Below, in pieces: positions 18,901-29,609 of a stretch of DNA of 64,000 bases. Numbering within the stretch: the stretch's first letter is position 1; each line of letters begins with the position of its first letter. The notes beneath the pieces were generated by a model that saw nothing but the letters and a program-made list of their open reading frames with translations, was not told the origin of the DNA and did not search any database. Origin of the DNA: Anniella stebbinsi (lineage: Eukaryota; Chordata; Lepidosauria; Squamata; Anniellidae). Both the position numbers and the translations under genes were made by a program. The stretch is taken from the NCBI GenBank assembly GCA_029215795.1, contig JARDYH010000001.1:13849501-13913500 (forward strand), given 5' to 3'.

Positions 18901-20703
18901 TCTGTGTAGCACCAGTGCGCATCCATTTGCCGCACTGTACAACAACTCTGCAACACTAGCATAGCCTCACACATCCTAATGTCATGTTTGTGCCGCTATT
19001 TTTAATTTTTATTTTACCTCCCATCCTAAGCAACGGAGTCCTGGAAAAAAACATTGTTTACAAACCCTCTTTTAAAGGTGACCTTTTCTCATTTTGCCTC
19101 CTGTTGCCCTTTAGCACAGGAGTTTATGAAGTCTCTAAAGCGCACCAATTATTTTTCCATCTGCTTTGTGTATTGTAATCAGAGGTTTCAAAGACCATTG
19201 AGCTTGTACCTTTCTAAAGACGTATGTTATGAGATGGGACCAGGGCGGGGAGAATGAAAACAAATCCAATAAAAGGATAATGGAAGTTTCCCCCCTGAAC
19301 TCCTCTTCCATTTCACCCTGGCATACCCAGTACAAAAGGCAAGCAATTTCCCAATAGAGTTTTGAAGGTTCCATAAAGTGATGATTATTCCTTTTCTACT
19401 ACTCAAGGCATCAACAGAACACTCATTTGACTCTTCAAGCACCATTGAATCAAACCCTTAACACTACTATAAAGTGTTACTAGTACATGCAATTATACAT
19501 CTCAGATGTTTATCAGTAGGGCTCTGCGCATTTCCAAACCAATGCTTCCACCAGGCCATCTCATCAAGCCAGTATTGCATCCGCAATGCACCGATGCAAC
19601 CCAAGAAGCGACTGCGGAGAACGGACATTGCACAGCCATTACTAAGGCTACCCGATTGCAGCTTGATGCTATTGAGAAATATAGCAGTGCAACATTCAGA
19701 GTTCTAGGAAATAAAATGTATCCTAAGCAGGTAAATACAGATCAATGGAGTAGTGAGCTTATAGAAAAAGAAAAGACAGCATCGTCGTTTATGATAATTA
19801 TTTGCAAGGGAGAGGATCATCTTCAGCCATGGATTCGGAATTTAATTTTAAATTCTTTTCTGACTGATATAATGCGAAGTTAAGATATATATTTATCCCA
19901 TTACAAGATGTGAATGTTTAAGTCCCAATAAAATCATGAGAACACCAATGCAGAAGCCTTCTAATGCACAAAACCCAGAAGTCACAGTGTGCCCGGCTGA
20001 TTTACAAACTTCTCTGACACTTGATGTTCACTTTGTCTCTGTTCACTTCTGGGAACGGAGTTCCTGCATTTATTATCCAGATTTGAAAATGGCTGTTTAT
20101 TGCATTCTGATGAGTTCTAGGCTTCCATTACAGGTTCATCATATTACGACACAGCCCAGAGTGGTAAGATAATGAAAACATAGCACAATCTCATAAAGTA
20201 ATACTGAGTATCAGGATTCCAGGGCAGGGGTTAAAAATATGCCTTTCAACCTAATCTCTGGGTGTGTTATATTATACAGCTTGCATTCAATTTTTGGATA
20301 AAATCAGAATAGACTGTGCTCTGTGCCTATGGCAGACAGATGGAATCCGCTTGTGCCCCTTGCAATAAAAGAAAGAACGTTGAAGAAGCTGGTTACATTT
20401 AATATTTAATTATCAGTGTGTTAATTGGAGAAAAATAAGCAAACACCCTTTACATTTAGACTGGAGAAGAAAAATAACTGTTCCATTTTTAATCCCCTGG
20501 AATGTTGAAAACAGTATGAGAGAGACAATCCATGTTGTATGTGTGTGATATTCAACCCATTTTCACCACTGATAATCAGGCTTTGCAGGGTTCATATTGT
20601 TTCAAAAACCTACAAAACCTTTTTGACCAGAGACAAAATGGAAGAAAATGTATTTCTTAGCACCTCTTTTTGTACCCTTTCATAGTGAGGCACTTCCTCT
20701 TTT
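18901..20703. other. Unique stretch; 20280-20530 a possible conserved element
   Basis: No repeat recognised. Open frames at 19474-19883 overlap in two frames without a domain. The 20400-20470 segment is rich in ATTA/TAAT motifs ('taatatttaattatcagtgt'), which occur in developmental enhancers but are also common by chance in AT-rich DNA. Confidence 0.3.
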
Positions 20704-20715
20704 GGGGGGGGGGGG
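20704..20715 (+). repeat. Poly-G run (12)
   Basis: Uninterrupted 12-G homopolymer. Confidence 0.95.
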
Positions 20716-20927
20716 CAATGATTCAGTCACTATCCTATCACCAGAGTCAGGAGGACCTTATTGCACAGACAAGTTCATAATCCAAACAGGAAACTCTTTT
20801 TAGACTGTCCTGTCTAGAAGGGCCCAATGGCTAAAATGAAGGTGGGGGAGAGTAGAGCTTGAGGATCCTTCCTTGCCCCAGAACATATTCCAATCTGAAG
20901 TTCTGTGGCTATTTGGTTAGGTAAATT

Positions 20928-21134
20928 GCTGGAAGAAAAGGCTATCAATGGCTACCAGTCTTGATGGCTACATGCTACCTCCAGTATCAGAGGCAGTACA
21001 CCAGTTGTTGGAGAACGTGGGTGGGAGGGTACTATTGCACTCATGTCCTGCTTGTGGGTTTTCCATGGGCCGCTTGTTGGCCACTGTATGAATCGAAAGC
21101 TGGACTAGATGGACCCTTGCTCTGATGATTCTTA
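20928..21134 (+). mobile_element. CR1-type LINE 3' end (second subfamily), plus strand
   Basis: 'ggctatcaatggctaccagt' through 'gctggactagatggaccctt' parallels 26305-26530. It stops at 21134, directly against the tail of a minus-strand L2, so the two 3' ends meet tail to tail. Confidence 0.8.
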
Positions 21135-21600
21135 TTAATTTATTTATTACATTTATATAAAGCCCCATAGCCGAAGCTCTCTGGACGGTTTACAAAAAAT
21201 ATAAGATTGAACATTAAAAAGTCAATATACAAAATTCAAAAACATAAAACATAAAACAGCTGATATTTAAAACATTTAAAACTTTTAAGCCTGGCCAAAA
21301 ATTCAGTTAAAAGCCTCAACTTAAGCTGTTAAAGTGCCTGGGAGAAAATAAAAGTTTTGACCTGGCACCAAAAAGATAACAGTGTTGGTGCCAGGCAGGC
21401 CTCATCGGGGAGATCATTCCATAATTGGGGGGGCACCACAGAAAAGGCCCTCTCCCTTGTTGCCATCCTCCGAGCTTCCCTCGGAGTAGGCACCCGGAGG
21501 AGGACCTTAGATGTTGAGCGTAAAGCATGGGAAGGTTCATGTTGGGAGAGGCATTCCATCAGGTATTGTGGTTCCAAGCCATGTAAGGCTTTATAGGTTA
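21135..21600 (-). mobile_element. L2-clade LINE 3' end, minus strand
   Basis: In complement it reads C-terminal coding sequence, a short 3' UTR, the 'aaccgtccagagagcttcgg' stem region and an (AAATA)n-like tail near 21135-21150. 5' truncated near 21600. Confidence 0.9.
21329..21577 (-). pseudogene. L2 reverse-transcriptase C-terminus remnant
   Basis: 82 residues, with the VPPQLWNDLPDEACLAPTLL block and KTFIFSQAL near the end, equivalent to the C-terminus at 49485-49829. An overlapping frame continues it, so the copy is frameshifted. Confidence 0.88.
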
Positions 21601-22379
21601 TATGTTCTTATAGGGCAGCTGCATGCTGAACCAAGGGTACACCGTTCTAGCTCTGAAAGCTCCTGATCAAATCCCAAGTAATCCCAGTGTCCCTTAGAAC
21701 TCAGCCGGAACACCCACTGTTCAACACTCGAGTCCTGTTGCCTTTCAGCAAAACAGAGGATGTCAAGAATATACAGCAGAAAGCCATGTCGTCACACGAG
21801 CTCCGAGTGCCTATTTCAGGTCTTGTCATACATTACAATCTGGACAGCTTTAGGCCTCGGGCACATTGCATGCGCACTGCAAGGGAACATGAATTTATAT
21901 ACTTCGTTCCCAGCCTGTACCTTTTTCCTGCAGATAAAATAGGGCACTTCAATTTCCAATGCTGTCAGATGGTATCATTTACAAGCATCCCATTCACTTA
22001 ACACTAAAGAAAGCCAGATCCCCACACTTCCCAGGACATTTCTGTGCGATGAGAAGTCAATCACAGCTGCTTTGCCACCAGGCACTGGACAGCCACTCTC
22101 AGTGTTATGGGTAATAACATGCTAAGCTGCTTATCTAAGGGTAGAATTTAAATTGTGATGCTTCAGGACAGGATGACATTCTTCTGACAATCTGAACACA
22201 ATATGAAGGACTTAAAAAAAAAAACATTTCTGGAATGGTCCTGATCAAACAACTGTGGAGCAGGGAATTTCAGGAGCTTCAGGAAAAAATGAATTTATGA
22301 AAACTAAGCCTACCATCAGATGCAATATTGTGTGTGTCTCTGTGTGTGTGTTGAGGCTAATATGAGTTGAATGGTGAAT
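21601..22379. other. No recognised feature
   Basis: Mixed sequence with a short TG run near 22330-22350. Confidence 0.5.
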
Positions 22380-23110
22380 GTGCATAACAACAGGCCATTA
22401 TACACATTCGCCATGCTCCATGGAGAATGTGCATGTAATCTGTTCATGAAGATGGAATTGTGCATGTCTCAACTGTATTTTGCACACTGTCCAGCCATTA
22501 TAGGCAACGGCCCGATTGGAATCCACCCGGAAAAGAGTCTTTAGTGTTGTGGCCCCTTCTCTGTGGAAATCCCTGCCCATGGAGGTCAGGCAGGCACCAG
22601 CACTAGGCTGCTTCCAGCGCCTCCTGAAAACAACTCCATTTCGAGAAGCCTTCCCCAACTGACCAACCACTTTTTGTTTTCTGGTCCTTTATTTTAAATT
22701 GAAGAATTTTAATTTGCTTTTTTTTTTTTTGTCCTTTCTATTTACAGTTTATATATATGTTCACAGCTCTGGAATCTTTTTTAGATATTGAACGGTATAG
22801 AAATGTTTTAAATTGATGAATAAATTATGCTTAATCCCCAACAGGCCTTGGGGAATGTGCATATCTCAACTGTATTTTGCACATTATCCAACCATTATGC
22901 ATAACCACCCCCACCCCCACAAGCCTTGGGGAATGTGAATATCTTGACTGTATTTTTCACATTCTCCAGGCAATATGCACATTCTCTGGTCAATATCCAT
23001 AGTCTCCAACAGTTTTTGAAGCCTGTACATATCTTAACGGTGTCTTGTACATTCTCTTGGCAATATGCATATTCTCCAGAAACCCTGGCGCATATGCATA
23101 CTTGAACATA
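22380..23110. repeat. Decayed minisatellite, period about 80-100 bp, split by an L2
   Basis: The motif CTCAACTGTATTTTGCACA occurs at about 22468 and 22865, with diverged versions at about 22944 ('cttgactgtatttttcacat') and 23033 ('cttaacggtgtcttgtacat'). Units share GCCTTGGGGAATGTG, the above motif, 'tctcc' and 'atatgcat'. Unit starts at 22844, 22923 and 23021 give periods of 79 and 98. Units differ widely, so the array is old; an L2 occupies 22501-22830 within it. Confidence 0.75.
22501..22832 (+). mobile_element. L2-clade LINE 3' end inserted in the minisatellite
   Basis: C-terminal LINE coding relics ('GPFSVEIPAHGG', 'PFREAFPN' after frame changes) are followed by an AT-rich 3' UTR with a T12 run and 'attgatgaataaattatg'. 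Array sequence lies on both sides, with 'attatagg' before and 'attatgctt' after, suggesting an imperfect target duplication. Confidence 0.7.
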
Positions 23111-23554
23111 ATCTGATAATAACTTGCAATAAACATGGTAACCTTAGAGAATGAGCAGAAATCAGCAACACATAAGAAAGGAATTTAGTACATTGATCAT
23201 TCAGTATACTTTCTCTGCAAGTGGTGTTAGAGAAAGTCCATAAATACATCGTAAATGTGAGATTAACCTGAAGGATTAATTCTACACACTGGCTCTAAGC
23301 ACACCCAGACAGAAAACAAAATTCATCTCTGGGATTATAGAAAGGAAGACTCAGATAGAGCTCCCTCGGTGAGCCTGATGGCCAGCTGGTTTTTTCTCTC
23401 CTGCTGACCTCCATTTATGGCCTACTCTACATGGAGTAGAATGGGCTGTGCCATTCCAGATTGCAAATGGTAATCATGTTTTAGATTATTCGCTTGTGTG
23501 AAAACCATGAGTGACTTGAAAATGTCCCTAGCAGGCAGCAGCCTGGACTGCGCC
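23111..23554. other. No recognised feature
   Basis: Unique sequence between the minisatellite and the hairpin. Confidence 0.5.
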
Positions 23555-23641
23555 TGAATTGGCATAGCAAAGCCAGAAGGATTGTGATATTGCCAATTAC
23601 TACCACTATCACAATCCTTCTGGCTTTGCTATGCTAATTCA
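23555..23641. other. Near-perfect 35-bp-stem hairpin (87 nt)
   Basis: Positions 23562-23589 are the exact reverse complement of 23607-23634 (28 bp, no mismatch). The outer seven bases (23555-23561 and 23635-23641) also pair, with one G.T, so an RNA would pair over all 35 positions around a 17-nt loop (23590-23606). Size and shape resemble a microRNA precursor, but natural precursors rarely pair this well. A very short MITE or a recent inverted duplication are alternatives. No neighbouring gene suggests a host transcript. Confidence 0.9.
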
Positions 23642-24379
23642 ATACCTGTAGTGGGAGAAGAAACCTCGGTACGGATGAGTCCTAACTGAATACAATCAAA
23701 CTTAATGATACATTCTAGTTTCAGTAACATCACACTGGAGCCTCCAATGGGAAATATTGTTGTTGTTGAAAAACTCATCACTGTATGTAGCTTCAAGAGG
23801 CTGGGATGGTGTTTTAAGAATGTAAATGTATGGCATTTCCTGGAACTGTTTCACGAATGCACTGCCTTAGCAAAGAGACATAATGCATTCACTCTTAAAA
23901 ACAAATGAAACAAAATTGCCAAGCATCAAATTATGGAAACGGATCAGTATGTCAGACGTCACTTCCTCCTCCAGGGGAAATTGACCATTATCATTACAAA
24001 ATGCACATTTCACTCAAACCATGGAGAGTTAATGCCCCACCCACTACGCTTCAGTTCTACCAGGAAAGGTGACGAATACATAAAAATATGCCATTCTTCA
24101 AAACAGGCATAGAATTTCCCAACAGAATCGACACTTCCCAAATGAGCAGCTTTTCACGATTCTGAATCCCTAAACAAAGTGAGAGTTGAACCATTTTCCA
24201 ACACGTCTTAGCAATTTTCATCATCCTCCTCTGCAGCGGCAGCCTGAATGCTAGAGCAATCTATAAGCCTGTCATTTATATCGCACTTTTGTTATGGAAA
24301 GTGCTTTACAGTTCATCTTGTTTTATATTCCACACGAGCCATATCATTCTTATCGTCTGCATTTTACATAAGAAAATAA
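23642..24379. other. No recognised feature
   Basis: Unique sequence. An open frame at 23705-23908 has no domain. Confidence 0.5.
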
Positions 24380-24475
24380 TACTTCACATTTAATTTGTAA
24401 GTCACCCTGGGAACTTGTTGCAGGGCAGCATATAAATCAAATAATAATAATTATCATCATCATCAACATATAATA
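24380..24475 (+). mobile_element. L2-like 3' tail
   Basis: 'tttgtaagtcaccctgggaa' then 'agcatataaatcaaataataa' is the general pattern of a LINE/SINE tail ending in an AAT-rich run. Confidence 0.55.
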
Positions 24476-24611
24476 AAGAGAACTGGGAAAGATAACAACA
24501 TGCATAAGCTCACCCATTTGCCCTAATGTGCATGCAAGAGTTCCAATTAGGAAAAGATCTATTTGCCAGTTTCACATTCTCCCACATTCATTATTTTTTA
24601 AAAGATCTTCT

Positions 24612-25170
24612 GGAATAGAATCATAGGATCATAGAAGAGTAGAGTTGGAAGGGGCCCATAAGGCCACCGAGTCCAACCTCCTGCTCGATGCAGGAATCCA
24701 CCTTAAAGCATACCTGAAAGATGGCTGTCCAATTGCCTCTTGAATGCCTCTAGCATGGGAGAGCCCATGACTTCCCTAGGTCATAGGTTCCATTGTCGTA
24801 CTGCTCTAACAGTCAGGATGTTTTTCCTGATGTCCAGCTGGAATCTGGCTTCCTGTAACTTCAGCCCATTATTCCGCGTCCTGCACTCTGGGATGATCAA
24901 GAAGAGATCCTGGCCCTTCTCCGTGTGACAAACTTTCAAGTATTTGAAGAGTGCTATCATGTCTCCCCTCCATCTTCTCTTCTCCAGGCTAAACATGCCC
25001 AGTTCTTTCAGTCTCTCTTCATAGGGCTTTGCTTCCAGATCCCTGATCATCCTTGTTGCCCTCCTCTAAACCCCCTCCAGCTTGTCTACATCCTTCTTGA
25101 AGTGTGGTGCCCAGTACTGGACACAATACTCAAGATGAGGCCTAACCAGTGCCGAATAGAGGGGAACCCG
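24612..25170 (-). mobile_element. CR1 LINE 3' part, minus strand
   Basis: 3' octamers at 24615-24635 (AGAATCATAGGATCATAGAA), 3' UTR, then the reverse-transcriptase C-terminus. The same stretch order as 2095-2640. Ends near 25170 where an L2-like 3' end begins. Confidence 0.93.
24781..25050 (-). pseudogene. CR1 reverse-transcriptase C-terminus remnant
   Basis: 89 residues including [31 protein letters not shown] and the tail LQEARFQLDIRKN. It covers only the last part of the protein. Confidence 0.9.
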
Positions 25171-25199
25171 TCATGTTTGTTCTCTCTTGTATATGAACA

Positions 25200-25472
25200 A
25201 CTCTGTGCTACACTTTCGGAAGCAGGCAAAAACTTTTTATTCCGGCAGGCTTTTGGAACTACTCTGGACCTGTGTTGATTTATTGGGGGGGGGGGGGTGT
25301 TTTGTTTAAAATCTGTTACTGTTTTTTAATTTTACCGCAGGTTTAATACTATTTTAACTTTTGTAAATTTATATTTATATGTTTTTAATTGTACATGTTT
25401 TAATCTTGTAAACTGCCTTGAGTCCCAGCCCTGGGGAAAAGGCAGGATATAAATATAATAATAATAATAACT
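25200..25472 (+). mobile_element. L2-like LINE 3' end
   Basis: 'gcaggcaaaaactttttatt' gives the common LINE C-terminal KTFLF motif. A poly-G run (about 25287-25299), a T-rich 3' UTR and 'aaactgccttgagtcccagc' with a final (ATA)n tail follow. The tail differs from the 'accgccc' type, so this is a different subfamily. Confidence 0.7.
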
Positions 25473-25489
25473 TTGAAAATTTTAGTCAA

Positions 25490-25850
25490 TTCTTATTAAA
25501 AATGAGCTGAAACAAAAATCTCACCCATCCACACCACCCAAATTCAATAGGTACAGGTATTCGCAGCCTGGATAGGACCATGAGGCAACTGTCTGCTATG
25601 TAGCTATTAAAGACGCCTATTAGGGGGAAAAAAGATGTAGCAACCCGAATTCAACATCACAAAATGGCTGAATTCACAGGGATTCAAATCCAGACTTTTA
25701 ACAGCGAAGCACTCAAAGCTTTGTCAGCTTCGTTTTTCTCCCACACTGGATTTTTTTTCAAAGTTTTTTTTTGTCTTGCATATGGAGAACTTTGCTCATT
25801 CTTGTAAGTTCATAGCAAAACTGAACTGAAGTGAAATTCTCATCCCTCCA
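25490..25850. repeat. Dispersed AT-rich repeat, unclassified, copy 3
   Basis: Two stretches (25505-25535 'tgagctgaaacaaaaatctc' and 25825-25850 'ctgaagtgaaattctcatcc') both resemble the family's terminal motif, so this may be two adjacent copies. Confidence 0.45.
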
Positions 25851-25884
25851 TAGCTTCAATGTACATACAAGAAATCACAGTTTT

Positions 25885-26545
25885 CTTGGTGTGACCACGC
25901 TTAGAATGTGCTATACAGTTCTGGTCACTGCACCTGAAAAAGGGTGTTGCGGATTTGGAAAAATGCGGAAAACGGCAACTAAACTGATCAAGGGCTAGAG
26001 TGACTCTCCGATGAGGAAAGGTAACACCAGGTGGGATTGTTTAACTTGGAAAAATGGTAAGAGGAGACATGATAGAGGTGCACAAAATTAGACATGATGT
26101 GGAGAAAGTGGGTAGGGAGACATTTCTCTCCCTCTCTCATAAAACTAGAACCTAGCGACATCCCCTGAGGCTGATTGGTGGGAGATTCAGGCGAAAAGGA
26201 AGGCCTTCTTCAGCGCAGAGCTAAACTATGGAATTCGCTACCACAAGATGCAGTGATGGGCACCAATTTGAATGGCTTTAAAAGGAGGTTGAACCAATTC
26301 CAGGAGAAGGCAATCAATGGCACTAGTCCTGATAGCTATGTGCTACCTCCAATGTCAGAGGAAGTATGCCTATATACACCAGTTGCTGGGGAACATGGGT
26401 GGGAGAATGCTGTTGCACTCATGCCTTCCTCATGGGTTTCCCATGAGCAGATGTTTGGCCACTGTGTGAACAGAATGCTGGACTAGATGGACCTTTGGAC
26501 TGATCCAGCACAGCCTTCATCTTTTCTTATGTTCCCAGATGTGCA
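25885..26545 (+). mobile_element. CR1-type LINE 3' region (second subfamily), plus strand
   Basis: Frame-broken C-terminal coding sequence (a 'FWSLHLKKGVADLEK' segment near 25920, then 'FNLEKWKEETW'-like) is followed by a non-coding end 'ctggactagatggacctttg' and 'ttcttatgttc' at 26528-26536. Similar 3' ends occur at 20928-21134, 13052 and 59520. Confidence 0.8.
26175..26486 (+). pseudogene. CR1-derived open frame, 3' region
   Basis: The 103-codon frame covers the end of the CR1 coding region and its 3' UTR; AKLWNSLPQDAVMG is the recognisable piece. The remainder is UTR read by chance. Confidence 0.7.
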
Positions 26546-28028
26546 CAGACTGGCTGATTCACTTTAATAGCAGAGGCAAATCCATATGCATGTTCCATTG
26601 TACATTTTGGTTGTCCCACTACTGAAGGGATTTGAGATATTTTCAATAATGGAGCTCCATTGTCATGTAGATCGTTTTCTCATGCCCATGCGCACAGGAC
26701 TTCAGATGAGCATTATCTTGTGGACTTTAAATTAGAATCATCCAAGGGTGAGCTGTTTGGGTTTTTTTTATTGTTCAACCTAACAGTCATATCTCAAGTC
26801 AATGGCAAAGAAGTGCACTGGCTGTTGAGCAATGACTGCAGGCATACCATCATGAGCTGTTAATTGATCTACAGTACCCCTACCAGGATCGCAACTAATC
26901 ATTTGTGCAAACTGGACTAAGTTAAAATACACACACACATATCTTCAAAAAGCAAGAAAAATGTGGTTTAGACCCACATCTGAATGTTAAGGTGTTTTCA
27001 CATTCCAATTTTCCTGGCCACATGGAGGTACAAAGCTTTAAGCAGAGTATGGTGAATTCTCTCCAGAGTTAATCAAAACCATAATTTACTTGTCTTTCTC
27101 AGCTCCTACTGCACATCTTCTGAAAGTGTGTTTGTTTTCTAGTTTGTTTTCTTTTAATCCGGAAGGATTAAAGGCACCCTACATAAAATAATAAAATGCA
27201 ATTAAAGCAGTGGTGCATCCATTGCCTTCAACCCAAACCCCACAGCCCTAATTCCCATTAAGTCGCGTTCCCATCCCTCTTCGTCCTAACTCCCCTGACT
27301 TCTGGCTGCTCGTTTCTTATTGCCCATCTTCTTCTTCTTAACTTTTGTATCGTATCTCTTGAGATCGTAAGTCTGAGAGCAACTTAACCTATCTGTAAGT
27401 TGCTCTGGAAACATTTCTAGCTGACGAATGGGTTATAAATGCTTTAAATGCATATGTACCTTGACTAGGAACAACGGGCATATGTACGGTTGCAGCAGCC
27501 ACAGGATACTGCATGTACATTTCCCAGATTATAATGGAAGCTTCAAGTTGACACGTTGAATTATCTTGACTATAAATATTCAATGTACCGGATTTCCTCT
27601 GCAGGCTGCCTGCCAGATCCAGATTACTCTGCAGACGCAGTGGAGTTACAGACTGGCCTCTAGAGAGGAATACAGAGGACAGGGAAAAGGGGGTATTAAC
27701 ACAAAATGCAAAGGTAGACAGACATTGCTACATTTTCTCTTTGCTGTATTAGCCTACCTGATCTGTTGTCAGATATTCTTTTTCCTCAGTAGGTATTTAT
27801 GATAAAGTCTCTTTCAATCTTGCAGATCGATCATTTTGCTTTACAACCCTACTAGCCCCCTTGTTGTATTTAAATGCAAATTATTCTTTCTGGATCTTTT
27901 GTCTTTTTTATATATATATATAAAAATCACCTTCACAAGTTGATGTTGAGATGACAAAAAAAACAGAAGAACCAGAAATCAAATGTGTGATGTTAGGAGC
28001 ATAAAGCAGTAGTACAGAAGTGTCTTTC
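26546..28028. other. Mostly unique; possible L2 tail at 27375-27450
   Basis: 'gtaagttgctctggaaacat' and 'gggttataaatgctttaaat' near 27392-27448 resemble a LINE tail. A TA-rich inverted repeat sits at 27905-27930. No gene seen. Confidence 0.4.
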
Positions 28029-28055
28029 TTGTTTGTTTGTTTGTTTGTTTGTTTA
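28029..28055. repeat. (GTTT)n microsatellite
   Basis: About six units; it is the complement of the AAAC-like tail of the adjacent minus-strand LINE. Confidence 0.95.
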
Positions 28056-28183
28056 TTAAAGCATTTGTATCCCACTCTATATCACTGGGATCTCAGGGTA
28101 ATGTATAGATAAAATCAAAACAATGTAAAACAATACAAAATATACACAGTTAAACATGTATTAATATCTGAGGAGCCTGGGTT
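28056..28183 (-). mobile_element. L2-like LINE tail, minus strand, outer part
   Basis: 'ttgtatcccactctatatca' and 'ctgggatctcagggtaatgt' read in complement as a LINE tail. It appears to continue after the nested plus-strand insertion at 28373. Confidence 0.6.
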
Positions 28184-28372
28184 TGTTTTTGTTTTTGTAG
28201 CTTTTGGGGCTGTTGTAGCGGTTTTAAATGTATGTGTGTATGTTGTATGTTTTTGCTGTTTTAATTTTTGTATATTGTTTTTAATTGTTTTAATCCTATG
28301 TAAACCGCCCAGAGAGCTTCGGCTATGGGGCGGTATACAAACGTAATAAATAAATAAATTAATTAATTAAAA
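28184..28372 (+). mobile_element. L2 LINE 3' end, plus strand, nested
   Basis: 'gcggttttaaatgtatgtgt' leads into AAACCGCCCAGAGAGCTTCG and GGCTATGGGGCGGTATACAA with an (AAATA)n tail. Very close to 61565-61745, so both come from one subfamily. It splits an older minus-strand copy. Confidence 0.85.
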
Positions 28373-28560
28373 CCAGTAGATTTTTTTAAAAAAAGCAATA
28401 GAAACAATTAAAAACAATTAAAACTATGTGCAACCAGGGCGAATTTAGCTCTCAAACGCCTTGATAAAAAGCCATGTTTTAATTTGGTACTGAAACGAAG
28501 CCAGCGTCAGCGCCAGTCAGGCCTCCAAGGGAACACTGAAGGGGAAGAGGGGAAGGATCA
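28373..28560 (-). mobile_element. L2-like LINE, minus strand, continuation
   Basis: 'cgccttgataaaaagccatg' and 'tggtactgaaacgaagccag' read in complement as LINE C-terminal coding relic ('...YQIKTWLFIKAF'). Confidence 0.55.
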
Positions 28561-28604
28561 TCATTTAGTGGGAGGGCACATGGTTTGCATTGAGAAAGTC
28601 CCAG

Positions 28605-28700
28605 ACATCTCTGGCATCTTCAATAAACAGGACCAAGTAGCAAATGTGTGAAAGACCTCTGCCTAAAACCCTAGAAAGCTACTGCCAATCAGTCACTTTA
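28605..28700 (+). mobile_element. tRNA-derived SINE middle fragment
   Basis: 'gtgaaagacctctgcctaaa' and 'ctagaaagctactgccaatc' match the body of the SINE seen at 36745 and, in complement, at 18585. Confidence 0.5.
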
Positions 28701-28762
28701 TTGTGGGGGCATATAGGAACTGAGAAAGATATTTCTGCAAATAACTTCTGGTGCCAAGTTAT

Positions 28763-28951
28763 AAGTTACTGACAAGTTAATTATAAGAATGAAGAGAAGT
28801 CTTAGCTCCTGCTTTGAAGAGAATGACATTAAACAAATAAAAGATTGTGCATATATACCAGCCCGGGGAGGAATCTTTAACCCTAGGCAATTAGAAATCC
28901 AAATTCAATATTTTGGAACATGGTAGGTGGGTAGGGTGGGAATAGAGCTTG
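28763..28951 (+). repeat. Local direct duplication, unit 1
   Basis: About 189 bp that recur at 29610-29833. Shared blocks include GAAGAGAAGTCTTAGCTCCT, GAATGACATTAAACAAATAA, GAGGAATCTTTAACCCTAGG and GGGAATAGAGCTTG. It is not one of the dispersed families recognised elsewhere. Confidence 0.9.
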
Positions 28952-29050
28952 AATTTGAGGAGTGGCAGGTACAGATGTCCAGACTGGGAGCCTGGAGCCA
29001 ATGGAACAGGAGACGATGCCACTGGAGAGCTGGGCTGGACCACATGGGAA

Positions 29051-29072
29051 TCCCTCCCTCCCTCCCTCCCTC
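29051..29072. repeat. (CCCT)n microsatellite
   Basis: Five to six units. Confidence 0.9.
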
Positions 29073-29482
29073 ATTGTGATGGTGAAAGTAATTGCATCGC
29101 TGCTGGAGTCCACTTGAGAGCAGCTGGCTGCATTTTTAGAATGGTTGGATCTCTTGTAGCTTTTGTGCAGATTCCTGAGCAGATGTCCAAGGTTGAACAA
29201 AGATGGTGGTAGACATCTTTGAACTGATCGTTGCAATTTAATTTTGCATACCACTTTGGGCATTTACATTGGTCTCTGGTGTTATTCACCAGTTTCCTGT
29301 ACATGAGCAGTACCTAGCCACAGACACATCAATATCCCCTTCATGCTCCCAAGGCATTAGTGTGAACTAGTCTTTGGTCAATGTGTACGTTACCTGTCCT
29401 GTTATTTTCTTGGAAACTGTTACTAGCGCGTTAACAGTATACAAGTTGATACCTTACTTCTAAACCACAGGGTCTCTGTGGG

Positions 29483-29534
<52 letters not shown>

Positions 29535-29565
29535 GATAGATAGATAGATGATAGATAGATAGATA
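29483..29565. repeat. (GATA)n microsatellite
   Basis: About 20 units with two ATG interruptions. It lies between the two copies of the local duplication. Confidence 0.97.
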
Positions 29566-29609
29566 ATCTGATCTTTAAACTCCCACTGAGATGATGCAAG
29601 ATGTTTATT

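Noticed and set aside
26175..26486. 103-codon open frame as a host gene
   Set aside because: It coincides with the C-terminus and 3' UTR of a CR1 copy.
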